From NCBI RefSeq assembly GCF_002760615.1, contig NZ_AWWI01000176.1, forward strand, positions 1-64,000: a DNA stretch of 64,000 bases, read 5' to 3'. Positions within the stretch are counted from its first letter, which is position 1. Each line of letters opens with the position of its first letter. Positions 25,625-35,200 of the stretch are shown in pieces. The notes under the pieces were generated by a model. It saw only the letters and a list, made by a program, of their open reading frames with translations. It was not told where the DNA came from and made no database searches. The DNA comes from Puniceibacterium antarcticum. Its GTDB lineage: Bacteria; Pseudomonadota; Alphaproteobacteria; Rhodobacterales; Rhodobacteraceae. The translations under genes and the position numbers were made by a program.

Positions 25625-26027
25625 GAGAAACTCCTGTGGAATGAGGGCGGGCCATAGGGTCAATGGCCCCGGGCCATATGCGGACCGTGACTTTGGCACA
25701 TCAGCCCCTTTCCTAGGCAATGGTTAGGGCCAGATCATATTCGCCGATAGGTCCAGAGGCGGGGCGAGCGTTCTTTTTTCCGCTGAAGATTGTTGGTGAG
25801 GCTTCGGAAAACCCCTGAATTTCAGTTGTTTTGCTGTGTTCGCTCGTCTCTTGCGGGGCGGTGAAGCTCTGGGTCCGGTTCTGAAAAAGCGTTGATCGCT
25901 GCCGCTTTTTCCGTTCGAATTTTCAGCAGAGCGCCGCGACGGGCGCCAGAGAGGCACAAAGAGGCGAGCCATCGCCCGAGATGCCGCAACGCGCCGCCGG
26001 TCATCGGGGGCCAAGGGGAGTTTGGTG
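25625..26027. promoter_or_regulatory. Divergent tpa/tauA control region
   Basis: A 403-bp gap with no convincing gene, flanked by divergent taurine genes. It contains the TauR-like direct repeats at 25724-25756. The remainder is moderately AT-rich around 25770-25930, where promoters probably lie, but I could not fix -35/-10 pairs. Confidence 0.5.
25724..25756. promoter_or_regulatory. Candidate TauR direct-repeat operator
   Basis: TTAGGGCCAG (25724-25733) and ATAGGTCCAG (25747-25756) are direct repeats starting 23 bp apart. Read on the tpa strand they are CTGGCCCTAA and CTGGACCTAT, each one base from CTGGAC(C/T)TAA, the repeat I recall for the MocR-type regulator TauR at the Rhodobacter tpa promoter. 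The site lies 100-133 bp upstream of tpa. No binding evidence is available here. Confidence 0.5.
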
Positions 26028-27029
26028 ATGATGAAGCGAATGATGATGGGTACGGCTGCCGCCCTTGCTCTGGTCAGTGCGGGGCAGCTCCATGCGGCGG
26101 CGCATGGCTCGCTCACGGTGGGCTATTTCCTCGAATGGCCGATGCCCTTCGAATACGCCAAGCAAATGGGCACCTATGACGAGGCGCTGGGGATGACCGT
26201 GAACTGGGTGTCCTTTGACACCGGTACGGCGATGTCCGCAGCGATGGCGTCGGGCGACGTGCAGATGTCGGTCAGCCAGGGCGTGCCGCCGTTTGTTGTG
26301 GCCACCTCTGCCGGGCAGGATCTGCAGGTCCTTGATGTGGCGGTCAGCTATTCCGACAACGACAACTGCGTCGTGGCCGAAGCGCTGGAGATCGACAAGG
26401 ACAGCGCGGATGAGCTGGCGGGCAAGAAAGTCGCGGTGCCGCTGGGCACCGCTGCACATTATGGTTTCCTGCGCCAGATGGATCATTTCGGCGTTGATCT
26501 CGCGAGCCTGGATATCGTTGATATGGCCCCGCCAGACGGCGCTGCGGCCTTCGCTCAGGGCGCCGTCGATATGTTCTGCGGGTGGGGCGGTTCGCTGCGT
26601 CGGGCCAAGGAATTCGGCAATGTGCTGCTGACTGGTGCCGAGAAAGAGGATCTGGGCATTCTGGTGTTTGACGTCACCTCGGGCCCCGCCTCCTGGGTGG
26701 CCGAGAACAGTGATACGGTGGCCAAGTTCCTTAAGGTGACGGCGGATGCCAACGCCATGTGGGCGGATGAGGCGAACCATGCCGAAATGCTGCCGGTGAT
26801 CGCCAAAGATGCCGGCATGTCCGAAGAGGCGACGGCAGAGACGATGGCAACGTTTGTCTTTCCCTCGGTCGCGGATCAGCTGTCGCCAAAATGGCTGGGA
26901 GGCGGCGCGCAAGAGTTCATGGGGGGTGTGGCAGAGGTCTTTGTCGACGCGGGCTCCATCGACTCGGCTTTGCCGAGCTATGCGGATCGGGTGAATACCG
27001 GACCGTTGAGCGCTGGTGAAGGCCTTTAA
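26028..27029 (+). CDS. tauA: Taurine ABC transporter substrate-binding protein
   Basis: A 333-residue periplasmic binding protein with a signal peptide (lysine/arginine start, hydrophobic core, AAAHG cleavage region near 24). The mature protein starts with LTVGYFLEWPMPFEYAK, followed by AMASGDVQMSVSQGVPPFV, typical of the TauA/SsuA nitrate-taurine family. AGGGGAG lies seven bases before ATG 26028; neighbouring in-frame starts (26022, 26031) are possible. It is followed by a hairpin and then tauB, the usual pattern for a high-level binding protein. Confidence 0.87.
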   Translation: MMKRMMMGTAAALALVSAGQLHAAAHGSLTVGYFLEWPMPFEYAKQMGTYDEALGMTVNWVSFDTGTAMSAAMASGDVQMSVSQGVPPFVVATSAGQDLQVLDVAVSYSDNDNCVVAEALEIDKDSADELAGKKVAVPLGTAAHYGFLRQMDHFGVDLASLDIVDMAPPDGAAAFAQGAVDMFCGWGGSLRRAKEFGNVLLTGAEKEDLGILVFDVTSGPASWVAENSDTVAKFLKVTADANAMWADEANHAEMLPVIAKDAGMSEEATAETMATFVFPSVADQLSPKWLGGGAQEFMGGVAEVFVDAGSIDSALPSYADRVNTGPLSAGEGL

Positions 27030-27046
27030 GCCACACGCCCTTGCAA

Positions 27047-27092
27047 GCGTGCTCTCTCCGGGTCCGATCAATCTGGGGGGAGGGGGGCACGC
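27047..27092 (+). other. Stem-loop between tauA and tauB
   Basis: GCGTGC (27047-27052) pairs with GCACGC (27087-27092); inside it CTCTCC pairs with GGGGAG, allowing one G-U. There is no T-run. It may limit read-through or protect the tauA message. Confidence 0.35.
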
Positions 27093-27131
27093 GAGGGTTT
27101 CAGGGGCGCGCATCACCACCATGAACAGCGG

Positions 27132-27944
27132 ATGAATATGACCGGACTCTCGATCAAGCACCTCTCGATGCGCTTTGATTTGCCTAACGGCAGCTCTGTT
27201 CAGGCGCTCAAGGACGTTTCCCTCGACCTCGCTCAGGGCGAGCTTCTGTCGGTGCTGGGGCCGTCAGGGTGCGGCAAAACCACTTTGCTTAACATCGTGG
27301 CGGGGTTTCTGGCCCCGACGGACGGGAAGATCGTACTGAATGGTCATCGTGTGACAGGGCCGGATGCGGAGCGCGGCATGGTGTTCCAGCAGGGCGCGCT
27401 GTTTGAATGGATGAACGTGCGCGAAAACGTCAGCTTTGGTCCGCGCATGGCGGGCAAGCGGGAACGCGACTATGGCAGTCATGTGGACCACCTTCTGGAC
27501 GTTGTCGGCCTGCGCGATTTCAAGGAAAAGTCGGTGTACGAGCTGTCCGGCGGGATGCAGCAGCGCGTCGCGCTGGCACGCTGTCTGGCGAACGACCCGG
27601 ATGTGATCCTGATGGACGAGCCGCTGGGGGCACTGGATGCGCTGACACGCGAAAAGATGCAGTCGCTGGTTCTGAAGCTCTGGAAAGAGACCGGCAAGAC
27701 CATCATCCTGATCACCCATTCCGTAGAAGAGGCGCTGCTGCTGGGCGAACGCCTGCTGGTCATGGCGCCGCGTCCGGGGCGCATCCACCGCGAATACCGG
27801 CTGCCCTTTGCAGATATGGGGGTGGCAACCGATCTGCGGCAGGTCAAGAAGCACCCGGATTTTGCCCAGCGGCGCGAGGAAATCCTGAGTATGATCTGGG
27901 ACATGGAAGAGGAAATCATGGGCCGTACAGAGGGCGCGTCATGA
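27132..27944 (+). CDS. tauB: Taurine ABC transporter ATP-binding protein
   Basis: A 270-residue ATPase of the nitrate/sulfonate/taurine class. Walker A GPSGCGKTT is near residues 43-51, the signature ELSGGMQQRVALAR near 137-150, Walker B VILMDEPLGALD near 157-168, and the switch His in ITHSVEEALLLG. It powers taurine import through TauC. The stop overlaps the tauC start by 4 bases (ATGA), and the gene order tauA-B-C is standard. Confidence 0.88.
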   Translation: MNMTGLSIKHLSMRFDLPNGSSVQALKDVSLDLAQGELLSVLGPSGCGKTTLLNIVAGFLAPTDGKIVLNGHRVTGPDAERGMVFQQGALFEWMNVRENVSFGPRMAGKRERDYGSHVDHLLDVVGLRDFKEKSVYELSGGMQQRVALARCLANDPDVILMDEPLGALDALTREKMQSLVLKLWKETGKTIILITHSVEEALLLGERLLVMAPRPGRIHREYRLPFADMGVATDLRQVKKHPDFAQRREEILSMIWDMEEEIMGRTEGAS

Positions 27945-29206
27945 TCGTTTTCATTCTTTATGTCCTGATATTCGTGACCTCCTATTTTCTGGTCAAGGCC
28001 ATCGTGACGCGGGCAACCAATGATTATGCCTCGCTCAAGACCGTGACCTTTGGTGATGAAAGCGCGGTGGTGCCAAACCGCTTCGCCTCTGTCATCTCGA
28101 TCCTGACGATCTTTCTGCTCTGGGCGGCGTTCACCGGATCGTCGCTTGTGCCGTCCTTTTTGCACGCGCCGGGGCCGTTCATCGGCACAGCCACGTTCGA
28201 TTATACGGCCGAACTGAGTGACGGACAGCGTGACGATGCCACGGTGACTGTGGTGGTGACGCGGGCGGGGGAAGAGCCGGTGATGCCCGAGGTGGACCCC
28301 GGGACAGGTTTTGCCAAGAACGATGTGGACGAGATCGGCGCCTGGCGGTCTGGCCTGATCCGGGTGGAGCGCAACGACGAGGTGCCGGAAGGTATCACCG
28401 AAAGCGTTGTGGCGGTGAACGGGGAACCTCTGGCCCCCGGCGGATCGGTCGAGACGAATTATGGCCGGGTGGGGATGAGCCCGAAGGGCACGCTGAACTT
28501 TGAGCCCGCCAAGGGCTGGCAGATGGAGCCGATCTGGCTGCCTTCCCCCGAAGCGGTCGCTGCGCGGTTCATGGATATTGCGCGCGATGGTTATCGCGAC
28601 AGCACCTTGCTGGAGCATCTGGGATATTCGCTGTTTCGGGTGGTGGTCGGGTTCCTTTTTGGCGCGCTGATCGGGATTCCGCTGGGCTATGCCATGGGTC
28701 TGTCGGACTGGTTTCGCGGCTGGTTCGATCCGATTGTCGAATTCATGCGGCCGGTGCCGCCGCTTGCGCTGATCCCGCTGGTGATCATCTGGGCGGGTAT
28801 TGGCGAGACGGGCAAAATCATCCTGCTGTTTCTGGCCGCTCTCTGGATCATGGCGATTGCGGCGCGGTCGGGCGTGTCCGGGGTCAAGATTTCCAAGGTG
28901 CATGCGGCCTATTCTCTGGGCGCGAGCAAGGCGCAGATCATGCGCTATGTGATCGTGCCGAATTCGCTGCCCGAGATCTTCACCGGGGCACGTGTGGCGA
29001 TGGGGGTGTGCTGGGGCACGGTGGTCGCGGCAGAGCTTGTTGCCGCTGAAAAGGGGGCTGGCATGATGATCATGGTGGCGTCCAAGTTCCAGCTGACAGA
29101 CATCGTGATCATGGGGATCATCATGATCGGTGTCATCGGGTTCGGCATCGACATGTTGATGCGCTGGGCCGAGCGGGTGATGGTGCCCTGGAAGGGCAAG
29201 GGGTGA
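27941..29206 (+). CDS. tauC: Taurine ABC transporter permease with periplasmic insert
   Basis: A 421-residue permease, much longer than the usual ~275. Two N-terminal hydrophobic segments (about 1-20 and 48-68) flank a short cytoplasmic part. An acidic soluble region of ~130 residues (about 75-205) then precedes the normal six-helix core with the EAA-type loop (AYSLGASKAQIMRYVIVPNSLPE). The start is the ATG overlapping the tauB stop. The inserted region should be periplasmic, near TauA. It closes the tauABC operon. Confidence 0.87.
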   Translation: MIVFILYVLIFVTSYFLVKAIVTRATNDYASLKTVTFGDESAVVPNRFASVISILTIFLLWAAFTGSSLVPSFLHAPGPFIGTATFDYTAELSDGQRDDATVTVVVTRAGEEPVMPEVDPGTGFAKNDVDEIGAWRSGLIRVERNDEVPEGITESVVAVNGEPLAPGGSVETNYGRVGMSPKGTLNFEPAKGWQMEPIWLPSPEAVAARFMDIARDGYRDSTLLEHLGYSLFRVVVGFLFGALIGIPLGYAMGLSDWFRGWFDPIVEFMRPVPPLALIPLVIIWAGIGETGKIILLFLAALWIMAIAARSGVSGVKISKVHAAYSLGASKAQIMRYVIVPNSLPEIFTGARVAMGVCWGTVVAAELVAAEKGAGMMIMVASKFQLTDIVIMGIIMIGVIGFGIDMLMRWAERVMVPWKGKG

Positions 29207-29225
29207 TCGCCTAATCCATCGCCTT

Positions 29226-29284
29226 TGCAGGATGCCTGCAAGAATTTTAATAAAATTCTTTCTAAAACTTTTCTTAAAAGTTTT
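29226..29284. repeat. AT-rich paired hairpins, copy B
   Basis: Three stems in a row lie between tauC and the uracil-DNA glycosylase gene: TGCAG/CTGCA (29226-29240), AGAATTTT/AAAATTCT (29241-29259) and AAAACTTTT/AAAAGTTTT (29264-29284), all perfect. They may terminate tau transcription. The design resembles the clusters at 23398-23486 and 43007-43054. Confidence 0.65.
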
Positions 29285-29347
29285 GCGGCTGGTGCGTCTG
29301 TCAGGGCAACCCTTCCGGCCCGACGCGCGGCGCTGTAGGGTACGCAT

Positions 29348-30127
29348 ATGGAATCGGAACTTGATTGGCACACGGCGCGCGCCCTGCTGGAATGGCAGGT
29401 GGACCTTGGGGTGACCGAGACGATCTCGGACTCGCCCATCAACCGCTATGAGGCGGCAGCAGAGATGGTTGCGGCCGCCGCCACCGCAGCGACAGTGGCG
29501 CTGGCTGGGCCGCAGCCGATGGCTGGGGCCGATCCGGTCGCCGCGGCGACAATGGCGGCTGCGGGTGCGGCGGATCTGGATGCACTGCGCCAGGCGATGG
29601 AGCATTACGGGCACTGCGATCTGCAGAAGGGCGCGCGCAATCTGGTCTTTTCCGATGGCCACCCCGTCGCCCGGATCATGCTGATCGGAGAAGCGCCGGG
29701 ACGTGAGGAAGATCTGAAGGGCAGACCTTTTGTGGGCAAGGCGGGGCAACTTCTGGACCGCATGCTGGACGCAATTGGTCTGGCCCGCGACCGCGAGGAT
29801 GACAGGGCAGTTTATATCACCAATGTCGTGCCCTGGCGCCCGCCGCAGAACCGTGACCCGAGCCAAGCAGAAATCGACATGATGTTGCCGTTTCTGGCGC
29901 GGCATGTGGCGCTGGTGAAGCCGGACGTGCTGGTGCTGATGGGCAATATTTCCTGTCAGGCCTGCCTTGGCAAACGCGGCATCACCCGGCTGCGCGGCCA
30001 GTGGACCGAGGCGTTTGGTCTGCCGACCCTGCCGATGGTCCACCCCGCCTATCTGCTGCGCCAGCCTATCGCCAAGCGCGAGGCCTGGGCCGATCTGCTG
30101 AACCTGCAGGCCAAACTGAAGGGATAG
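29348..30127 (+). CDS. Family 4-like uracil-DNA glycosylase
   Basis: A 259-residue DNA repair enzyme. The first ~75 residues are Ala-rich and low in complexity. The catalytic domain follows: motif 1 GEAPGREEDLKGRPFVG near 115-132, YITNVVPWRPPQNRDP and motif 2 MVHPAYLLR. It excises uracil from DNA. Family 4 enzymes carry a 4Fe-4S cluster on four cysteines. Here I see only HCDL and the ISCQACLG pair as candidates, and the LPF motif usually preceded by Cys has Met, so cluster ligation may be altered. It begins after the hairpin cluster and precedes moaB by 3 bases. Confidence 0.85.
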   Translation: MESELDWHTARALLEWQVDLGVTETISDSPINRYEAAAEMVAAAATAATVALAGPQPMAGADPVAAATMAAAGAADLDALRQAMEHYGHCDLQKGARNLVFSDGHPVARIMLIGEAPGREEDLKGRPFVGKAGQLLDRMLDAIGLARDREDDRAVYITNVVPWRPPQNRDPSQAEIDMMLPFLARHVALVKPDVLVLMGNISCQACLGKRGITRLRGQWTEAFGLPTLPMVHPAYLLRQPIAKREAWADLLNLQAKLKG

Positions 30128-30130
30128 GAC

Positions 30131-30673
30131 ATGAGTCGTATCGACGAGACCCGCGACTTTGTGCCGGTGCGCATCGCCGTGCTGACGGTCAGCGACACGC
30201 GGGATGCGACGCAGGACCGTTCGGGCGATGCCTTGGTGGCGCGGTTGACCGGCGCCGGTCATGTGCTGGCCGATCGCAAGATCCTGCGCGATGAGCGCGA
30301 TGAGATTGCCAGCCAGCTGCGCGACTGGTGCGCTGATCCTGCAATCGATGTGGTGATCAGCACCGGTGGTACGGGCCTGACGGGGCGCGATGTGACGGTC
30401 GAGGCGCACAGGGATGTCTATGAAAAGGAAATCGACGCCTTCGGCACGGTTTTCACCATCGTCTCGATGAACAAGATCGGCACCAGCGCGGTGCAAAGCC
30501 GCGCCACCGGAGGCGTCGCCAATGGCACCTATCTCTTTGCGCTGCCGGGTAGCCCGGGGGCCTGCAAGGATGCCTGGGACGAAATTCTTGTCAAACAGCT
30601 CGATTATCGCCATCGCCCCTGCAACTTTGTCGAAATATTGCCGCGTCTGGATGAACATCAGCGACGGAAATAG
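30131..30673 (+). CDS. moaB: Molybdenum cofactor biosynthesis protein B
   Basis: A 180-residue MogA/MoaB-type protein: VRIAVLTVSDTRDATQDRSGD opening, the VVISTGGTGLTGRDVT nucleotide/molybdopterin site, and the PGSPGACKDAWDEILVKQLDYRH ending. It acts in molybdopterin adenylylation or related MoCo handling. It follows the uracil-DNA glycosylase gene by 3 bases. Other MoCo genes (fdhD, mobA, mobB, moeA) lie separately at 42-46 kb. Confidence 0.92.
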   Translation: MSRIDETRDFVPVRIAVLTVSDTRDATQDRSGDALVARLTGAGHVLADRKILRDERDEIASQLRDWCADPAIDVVISTGGTGLTGRDVTVEAHRDVYEKEIDAFGTVFTIVSMNKIGTSAVQSRATGGVANGTYLFALPGSPGACKDAWDEILVKQLDYRHRPCNFVEILPRLDEHQRRK

Positions 30674-30763
30674 CGCAGCGCCCCGTATCAGATGTCACGG
30701 GGTTGTGGCTTGGCAGGTGTCGCTCTGCCGCTACGTGATCGGACGGACAGAAAAAGGGGCGCC

Positions 30764-32233
30764 ATGCGGTTTCTGAGACAGAGCCTGACCGGATTGTTTC
30801 TGGCGTCGCTGACGCTGGGTTTGCTGGTTTACGCCGCCGCGCTGGTGGGGGAGGCGATACAGGTCCGCATGGCGGACAAACCGCACGTTCCGCAGAATCG
30901 CGAGAGGGTCTTTGCGGTCAATACGGTCCGCGCCGAGGCGGGTGCGATTGCGCCGGGCCTGACAGCCTTTGGCCGGATCCAGAGCAGTCGCTCGCTGGAG
31001 TTGCGTGCCGCTGCCACCGGTCGGCTGATCGACTTTGCCCCGGAATTTGAAGAGGGTGGACGGGTCACCGAGGGCCAGCTTCTGGCGCGCGTTGATCCGG
31101 CAGAGGCGCAGGCCGAGCTGGACCGCGCACAAAGTGACGTTCTGGACGGCGAGGCCGAGACGCGAGAGGCTGCGCGGGGCCTTGACCTTGCCCAGGATGA
31201 TCTGGCCTCGGCGGCGGAGCAGGCCGAGCTCTACGAGCGGCAGTTCCAGCGACAGGTCGAGTTGAAAAGAATGGGGGCGGGTACCGATACGGCGGCGGAT
31301 ACGGCGGAGTTGTCCGCCTCGACCGCGCGGGGGGCAGTGCTGACCCGGCGCAAGGCCCTGGCCGAGGCGGAGGCGCGGGTGGATCAGGCGGTGACCACGT
31401 TGTCGCGGGCTGAAATCGCCCGGAGCGAAGCGGAGCGCCAGCTGAAAGACACAGAAATTCGCGCTGGTTTCAACGGGACGCTGAGCGCGGTCAGCGTGAT
31501 CGAAGGGCGGCTGGTGTCGGCCAACGAACAGCTGGCGCAGCTGATCGATGCAGAGGCGCTTGAGGTGGTTTTTCGCGTTTCGACCCAGCAATATACCCGG
31601 CTTCTGGATGATGACGGGCGGCTGCGGCAGTCGCCTGTCACGGTCACGCTGGATGTTTATGGCACCGACCTTGTCGCCACGGGCGTTCTGACCCGTGAAG
31701 GGGCTGAGGTGGGCGAGGGGCAAACCGGGCGCCAGCTGTTTGCGCGGCTGGACGCGGCGCGCGGGTTGAAACCCGGGGATTTTGTCACTGTCACGATTGA
31801 CGAGGCGCCGCTGAACAATGTGGTGCGGCTGCCGTCTTCGGCCCTGAGCGCGCAGGGCGATGTGCTGGTGCTGGGCGCCGAGGATCGGCTGGAGGTGCTG
31901 GAGGTGCAGTTGCTTCGCCGTCAGGGTGATGATGTGCTGGTGCGCGCCGCCGCGCTGGAAGGCCGCGATGTGGTGGTCGAACGCACGCCGCTTCTGGGCG
32001 CGGGGATCAAGGTGCGGGCCCTGTCCCCCGCCGGGGCCGCGCCGGTGCCAGAGGCCAATGCCACACCCGCGATGCTGGAGCTGAGTGATGAGCGCCGCGC
32101 CCGTCTGATCGCGCTGGTCGAGGGCAATGGGAGGATGCCCGATGAGGCCAAGCAACGCATCCTGGCTCAACTGGGCGCGCCGCAGGTGCCCGCGCAGGTT
32201 GTGGAGCGGCTTGAAGCGCGGATCGGGGGCTAG
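30764..32233 (+). CDS. RND efflux periplasmic adaptor (membrane-fusion protein)
   Basis: A 489-residue HlyD/AcrA-type adaptor with an N-terminal membrane anchor (about 8-30), lipoyl half-motifs around GRLIDFAPEFEEGGRVTEGQLLARVD and TEIRAGFNGTLSAVSVIEGRLV, a long alpha-hairpin between them, then beta-barrel and membrane-proximal parts. The C-terminal ~60 residues are an extra charged tail. The start at 30764 follows AAAAAGGGG. It pairs with the RND pump 3 bases downstream. No outer-membrane channel gene or regulator is adjacent. Confidence 0.87.
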   Translation: MRFLRQSLTGLFLASLTLGLLVYAAALVGEAIQVRMADKPHVPQNRERVFAVNTVRAEAGAIAPGLTAFGRIQSSRSLELRAAATGRLIDFAPEFEEGGRVTEGQLLARVDPAEAQAELDRAQSDVLDGEAETREAARGLDLAQDDLASAAEQAELYERQFQRQVELKRMGAGTDTAADTAELSASTARGAVLTRRKALAEAEARVDQAVTTLSRAEIARSEAERQLKDTEIRAGFNGTLSAVSVIEGRLVSANEQLAQLIDAEALEVVFRVSTQQYTRLLDDDGRLRQSPVTVTLDVYGTDLVATGVLTREGAEVGEGQTGRQLFARLDAARGLKPGDFVTVTIDEAPLNNVVRLPSSALSAQGDVLVLGAEDRLEVLEVQLLRRQGDDVLVRAAALEGRDVVVERTPLLGAGIKVRALSPAGAAPVPEANATPAMLELSDERRARLIALVEGNGRMPDEAKQRILAQLGAPQVPAQVVERLEARIGG

Positions 32234-32236
32234 CGG

Positions 32237-35200
32237 GTGGTTGGGGGTATCCTGAGCTATTTCACCCGGCACCGCACGCTGGCCAACCTGCTTCTGGTTC
32301 TGATGCTGGCCGCCGGGGTAACGGCGCTGCCCAAGATGCGCGCGCAGTTCTTTCCGGATGTGGTGATCGACAGCATTGATGTCAGCGTGACTTGGGACGG
32401 AGCGGGGGCCACGGATGTGGATTCGGCCATTGTGCAGGTTCTGGAACCTGCTCTGCTGGCAGTTGCCGGTGTGGACAATTCCGAATCGCGGTCGCGTCAG
32501 GGCAGTGCCAGCATTGCACTGGAATTCGAGCCGAACTGGGACATGGCCCGCGCAGCCGCCGATGTGCAATCTGCCGTCGATGCCGTGACCAGCCTACCGG
32601 AGGAAGCGGATGTGCCCGAGGTTACGCGCGGGTCCTGGTCTGACCGGGTGACGGATCTGGTGATCACAGGGCCGTTGGCACCCGATCAGCTGGCGCGCTT
32701 TGCCGATGAGCTGGTCGTGCGGCTGTTCGCCGAGGGCGTGACCCGCACCACCATCCGGGGACTTGCCGCGCCGCAGGTCATGGTTGAGGTGCCAAGCGCG
32801 AACCTGATCGCCTATGATGTGACGCTGAGCGATATCGCCGCCGCCATCGGCGCCGAGGTCAATGCCGATCCCGCAGGAGATGTGAGCGGGGCCAATGCAC
32901 GCGTGCGCACTGGGATCGAGAAACGCTCGGCCGAGCAGATCGGCGGCATCGTGCTGCGTTCGAACGCGGATGGATCGACCCTGACGGTGGGGGATGTGGC
33001 ACAGTTGCGGGTCGAAGGGATTGACCGCGCGCGCACCTATTTCGTTGGCGATAATCCTGCGATCTCGATTCGGGTGGACCGGACCGCGCGGGGGGATGCC
33101 ATCGGCATTCAGCATCAGGTCGAACAGATCGCCGCCGAGATGCAGGAATACCTGCCGCAGGGCGTGACCATCGATCTGATCCGCACCCAGGCCGAGGCGA
33201 TCAGCGCGCGGCTGAACATCCTGCTGGAAAACGGGATCAGCGGGCTGGTTCTTGTGGTGCTGTTGCTGTTTCTGTTCCTGAATGCGCGCACGGCCTTCTG
33301 GGTGGCGGCGGGGATTCCGACGGCGATGCTGGCGGCGATTGCGCTGATGTATACCTTTGGCATCACCTTCAACATGATATCGCTTTTCGCGCTGATCATC
33401 ACGCTGGGGATCGTGGTGGATGATGCCATCGTGGTGGGCGAACATGCCGATCATCTGTCGCGGCGCGGCATGGCGCCAGTCGAGGCGGCAGAGACGGCGG
33501 CGCGGCGCATGGCGCTGCCGGTGTTCTGCGCCACGCTGACCACGGTGATCGCCTTTTGGGGCCTTGTGGTGGTCGGCGGGCAGTTCGGGGATCTGATCAA
33601 GGATATTCCCTATACAGTCATCACCGTGCTGCTTGCCTCTCTGGTCGAATGTTTCCTGATCCTGCCCAACCACATGTCCCATGCCATCGCGCATTCCGCC
33701 AAGGAACACTGGTATGATCTGCCCTCGCGGCTTGTGAACCGGGGGTTCCGGTGGATGCGCGACACATTGTTCCGCCCGCTGATGGCCGGCGTGGTAACGT
33801 TCCGTTATGCGGTGCTGGCCGGAGTGGTCGTGCTGCTGGCGTCGCAGATGGCGCTGCTGATCCGGGGGGATGTGCAGTGGCGGTTCTTCAATTCGCCGGA
33901 ACAGGCGTCGGTCACTGGGAATTTCGCCATGGCGCCTGGAGCGACGCGGGCCGACAGTGTTGCGATGATGCAGGAAATGCAGCGCGCGACGGAGGCTTTG
34001 GGGCGCGAGTATGAGGAACAATACGGACTTAATCCCATCGCCTATGTGATTGCCGAAATCGGCGGCAATGCCGGGCGCGGTCTGGCCGGGACGGAGAGCA
34101 AGGATGCCGATCAGCTGGGGTCCATCTCGATCGAGCTGATCGAGGCGGATCAGCGCCCCTATTCCAGCGCGGCCTTTGTCACGGCCCTGCAGGAGGCGGT
34201 TGTGCCGCTTCCCATGGCGGAAACGGTCAGCTTTCGCGGCATGCGCTCTGGTCCCGGTGGGGATGCACTGGACGTTCAGTTCTACGGCGCCTCGGCGGAG
34301 GTGTTGAAATCTGCATCGGAGGCGCTGAAAACTGCGCTTGCGCGCTTCCCCGAAGTATCGGCGGTCGAGGACAATCTGGCCTACGACAAGGAAGAGCTTA
34401 TCCTGGATCTGACGCCACAGGGGGCGGCGCTGGGGTTCGACATCGATTCGCTGGGTGCGACATTGCGCGCGCGTCTGAACGGGATCGAGGCGGGCACCTA
34501 TCCCGATGGGCCGCGGTCTGCGGCGATCCGGGTCGAACTGCCCGAGGGCGAGCTGACGGCGGATTTTCTGGAACGGATGATGCTGCGCACGCCGGACGGG
34601 GCCTATGTGCTGCTGGCTGATATCGTCACGGTCAGCCGCGCCACCGGCTTTTCCACCGTGCGGCGGGAAAACGGTGTCCGGCTGATTTCCGTTACCGGCG
34701 ATATTTCCGAAGATGACCCGGCCCGCGCGACCGAGATCATGCAGGCGCTGGAGCAGGAGATCCTGCCGCAGATCGCCGCCGAACGGCAGGTTGACTACCG
34801 TCTGTCGGGCCTGTCCGAGCAGGAGGATGCGTTCCTGAGCGATGCGCTTACCGGTCTGATCCTTGTGCTGCTGGGGATCTATCTGGTGCTTGCCTGGGTC
34901 TTTGCCAGCTGGACGCGGCCGCTGGTGGTGATGGCGATCATTCCCTTTGGCCTGGTCGGCACGATCTATGGCCATGCATTGTGGGATGTGCCGCTGAGCA
35001 TGTTCACAGTGGTCGGTCTGCTGGGGATGACAGGGATCATCATCAACGATTCCATCGTGCTTGTGACGACGATTGACGAATACGGTGCGACCCGCGGTGT
35101 GGTGCCTGCGATCATCGACGGCACGGCGGACCGGCTGCGGCCGGTGATGCTGACCACTTTGACCACGGTTCTGGGGCTGGCACCGCTGCTTTACGAGGGG

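Noticed and set aside
25892-26179. Small open frame between tpa and tauA running into tauA
   Set aside because: Arg/Pro-rich without a ribosome site, and it overlaps the tauA signal peptide in another frame.
27479-30658. Very long open frame on the minus strand across tauB-tauC-UDG-moaB
   Set aside because: It is antisense to four well-supported genes, is rich in His/Arg/Gln as expected from a reversed high-GC codon pattern, and has no family features.
32594-34975. Long minus-strand open frame opposite the RND pump
   Set aside because: It mirrors the real gene's codon bias and shows no domain motifs; the plus-strand RND protein explains the region.
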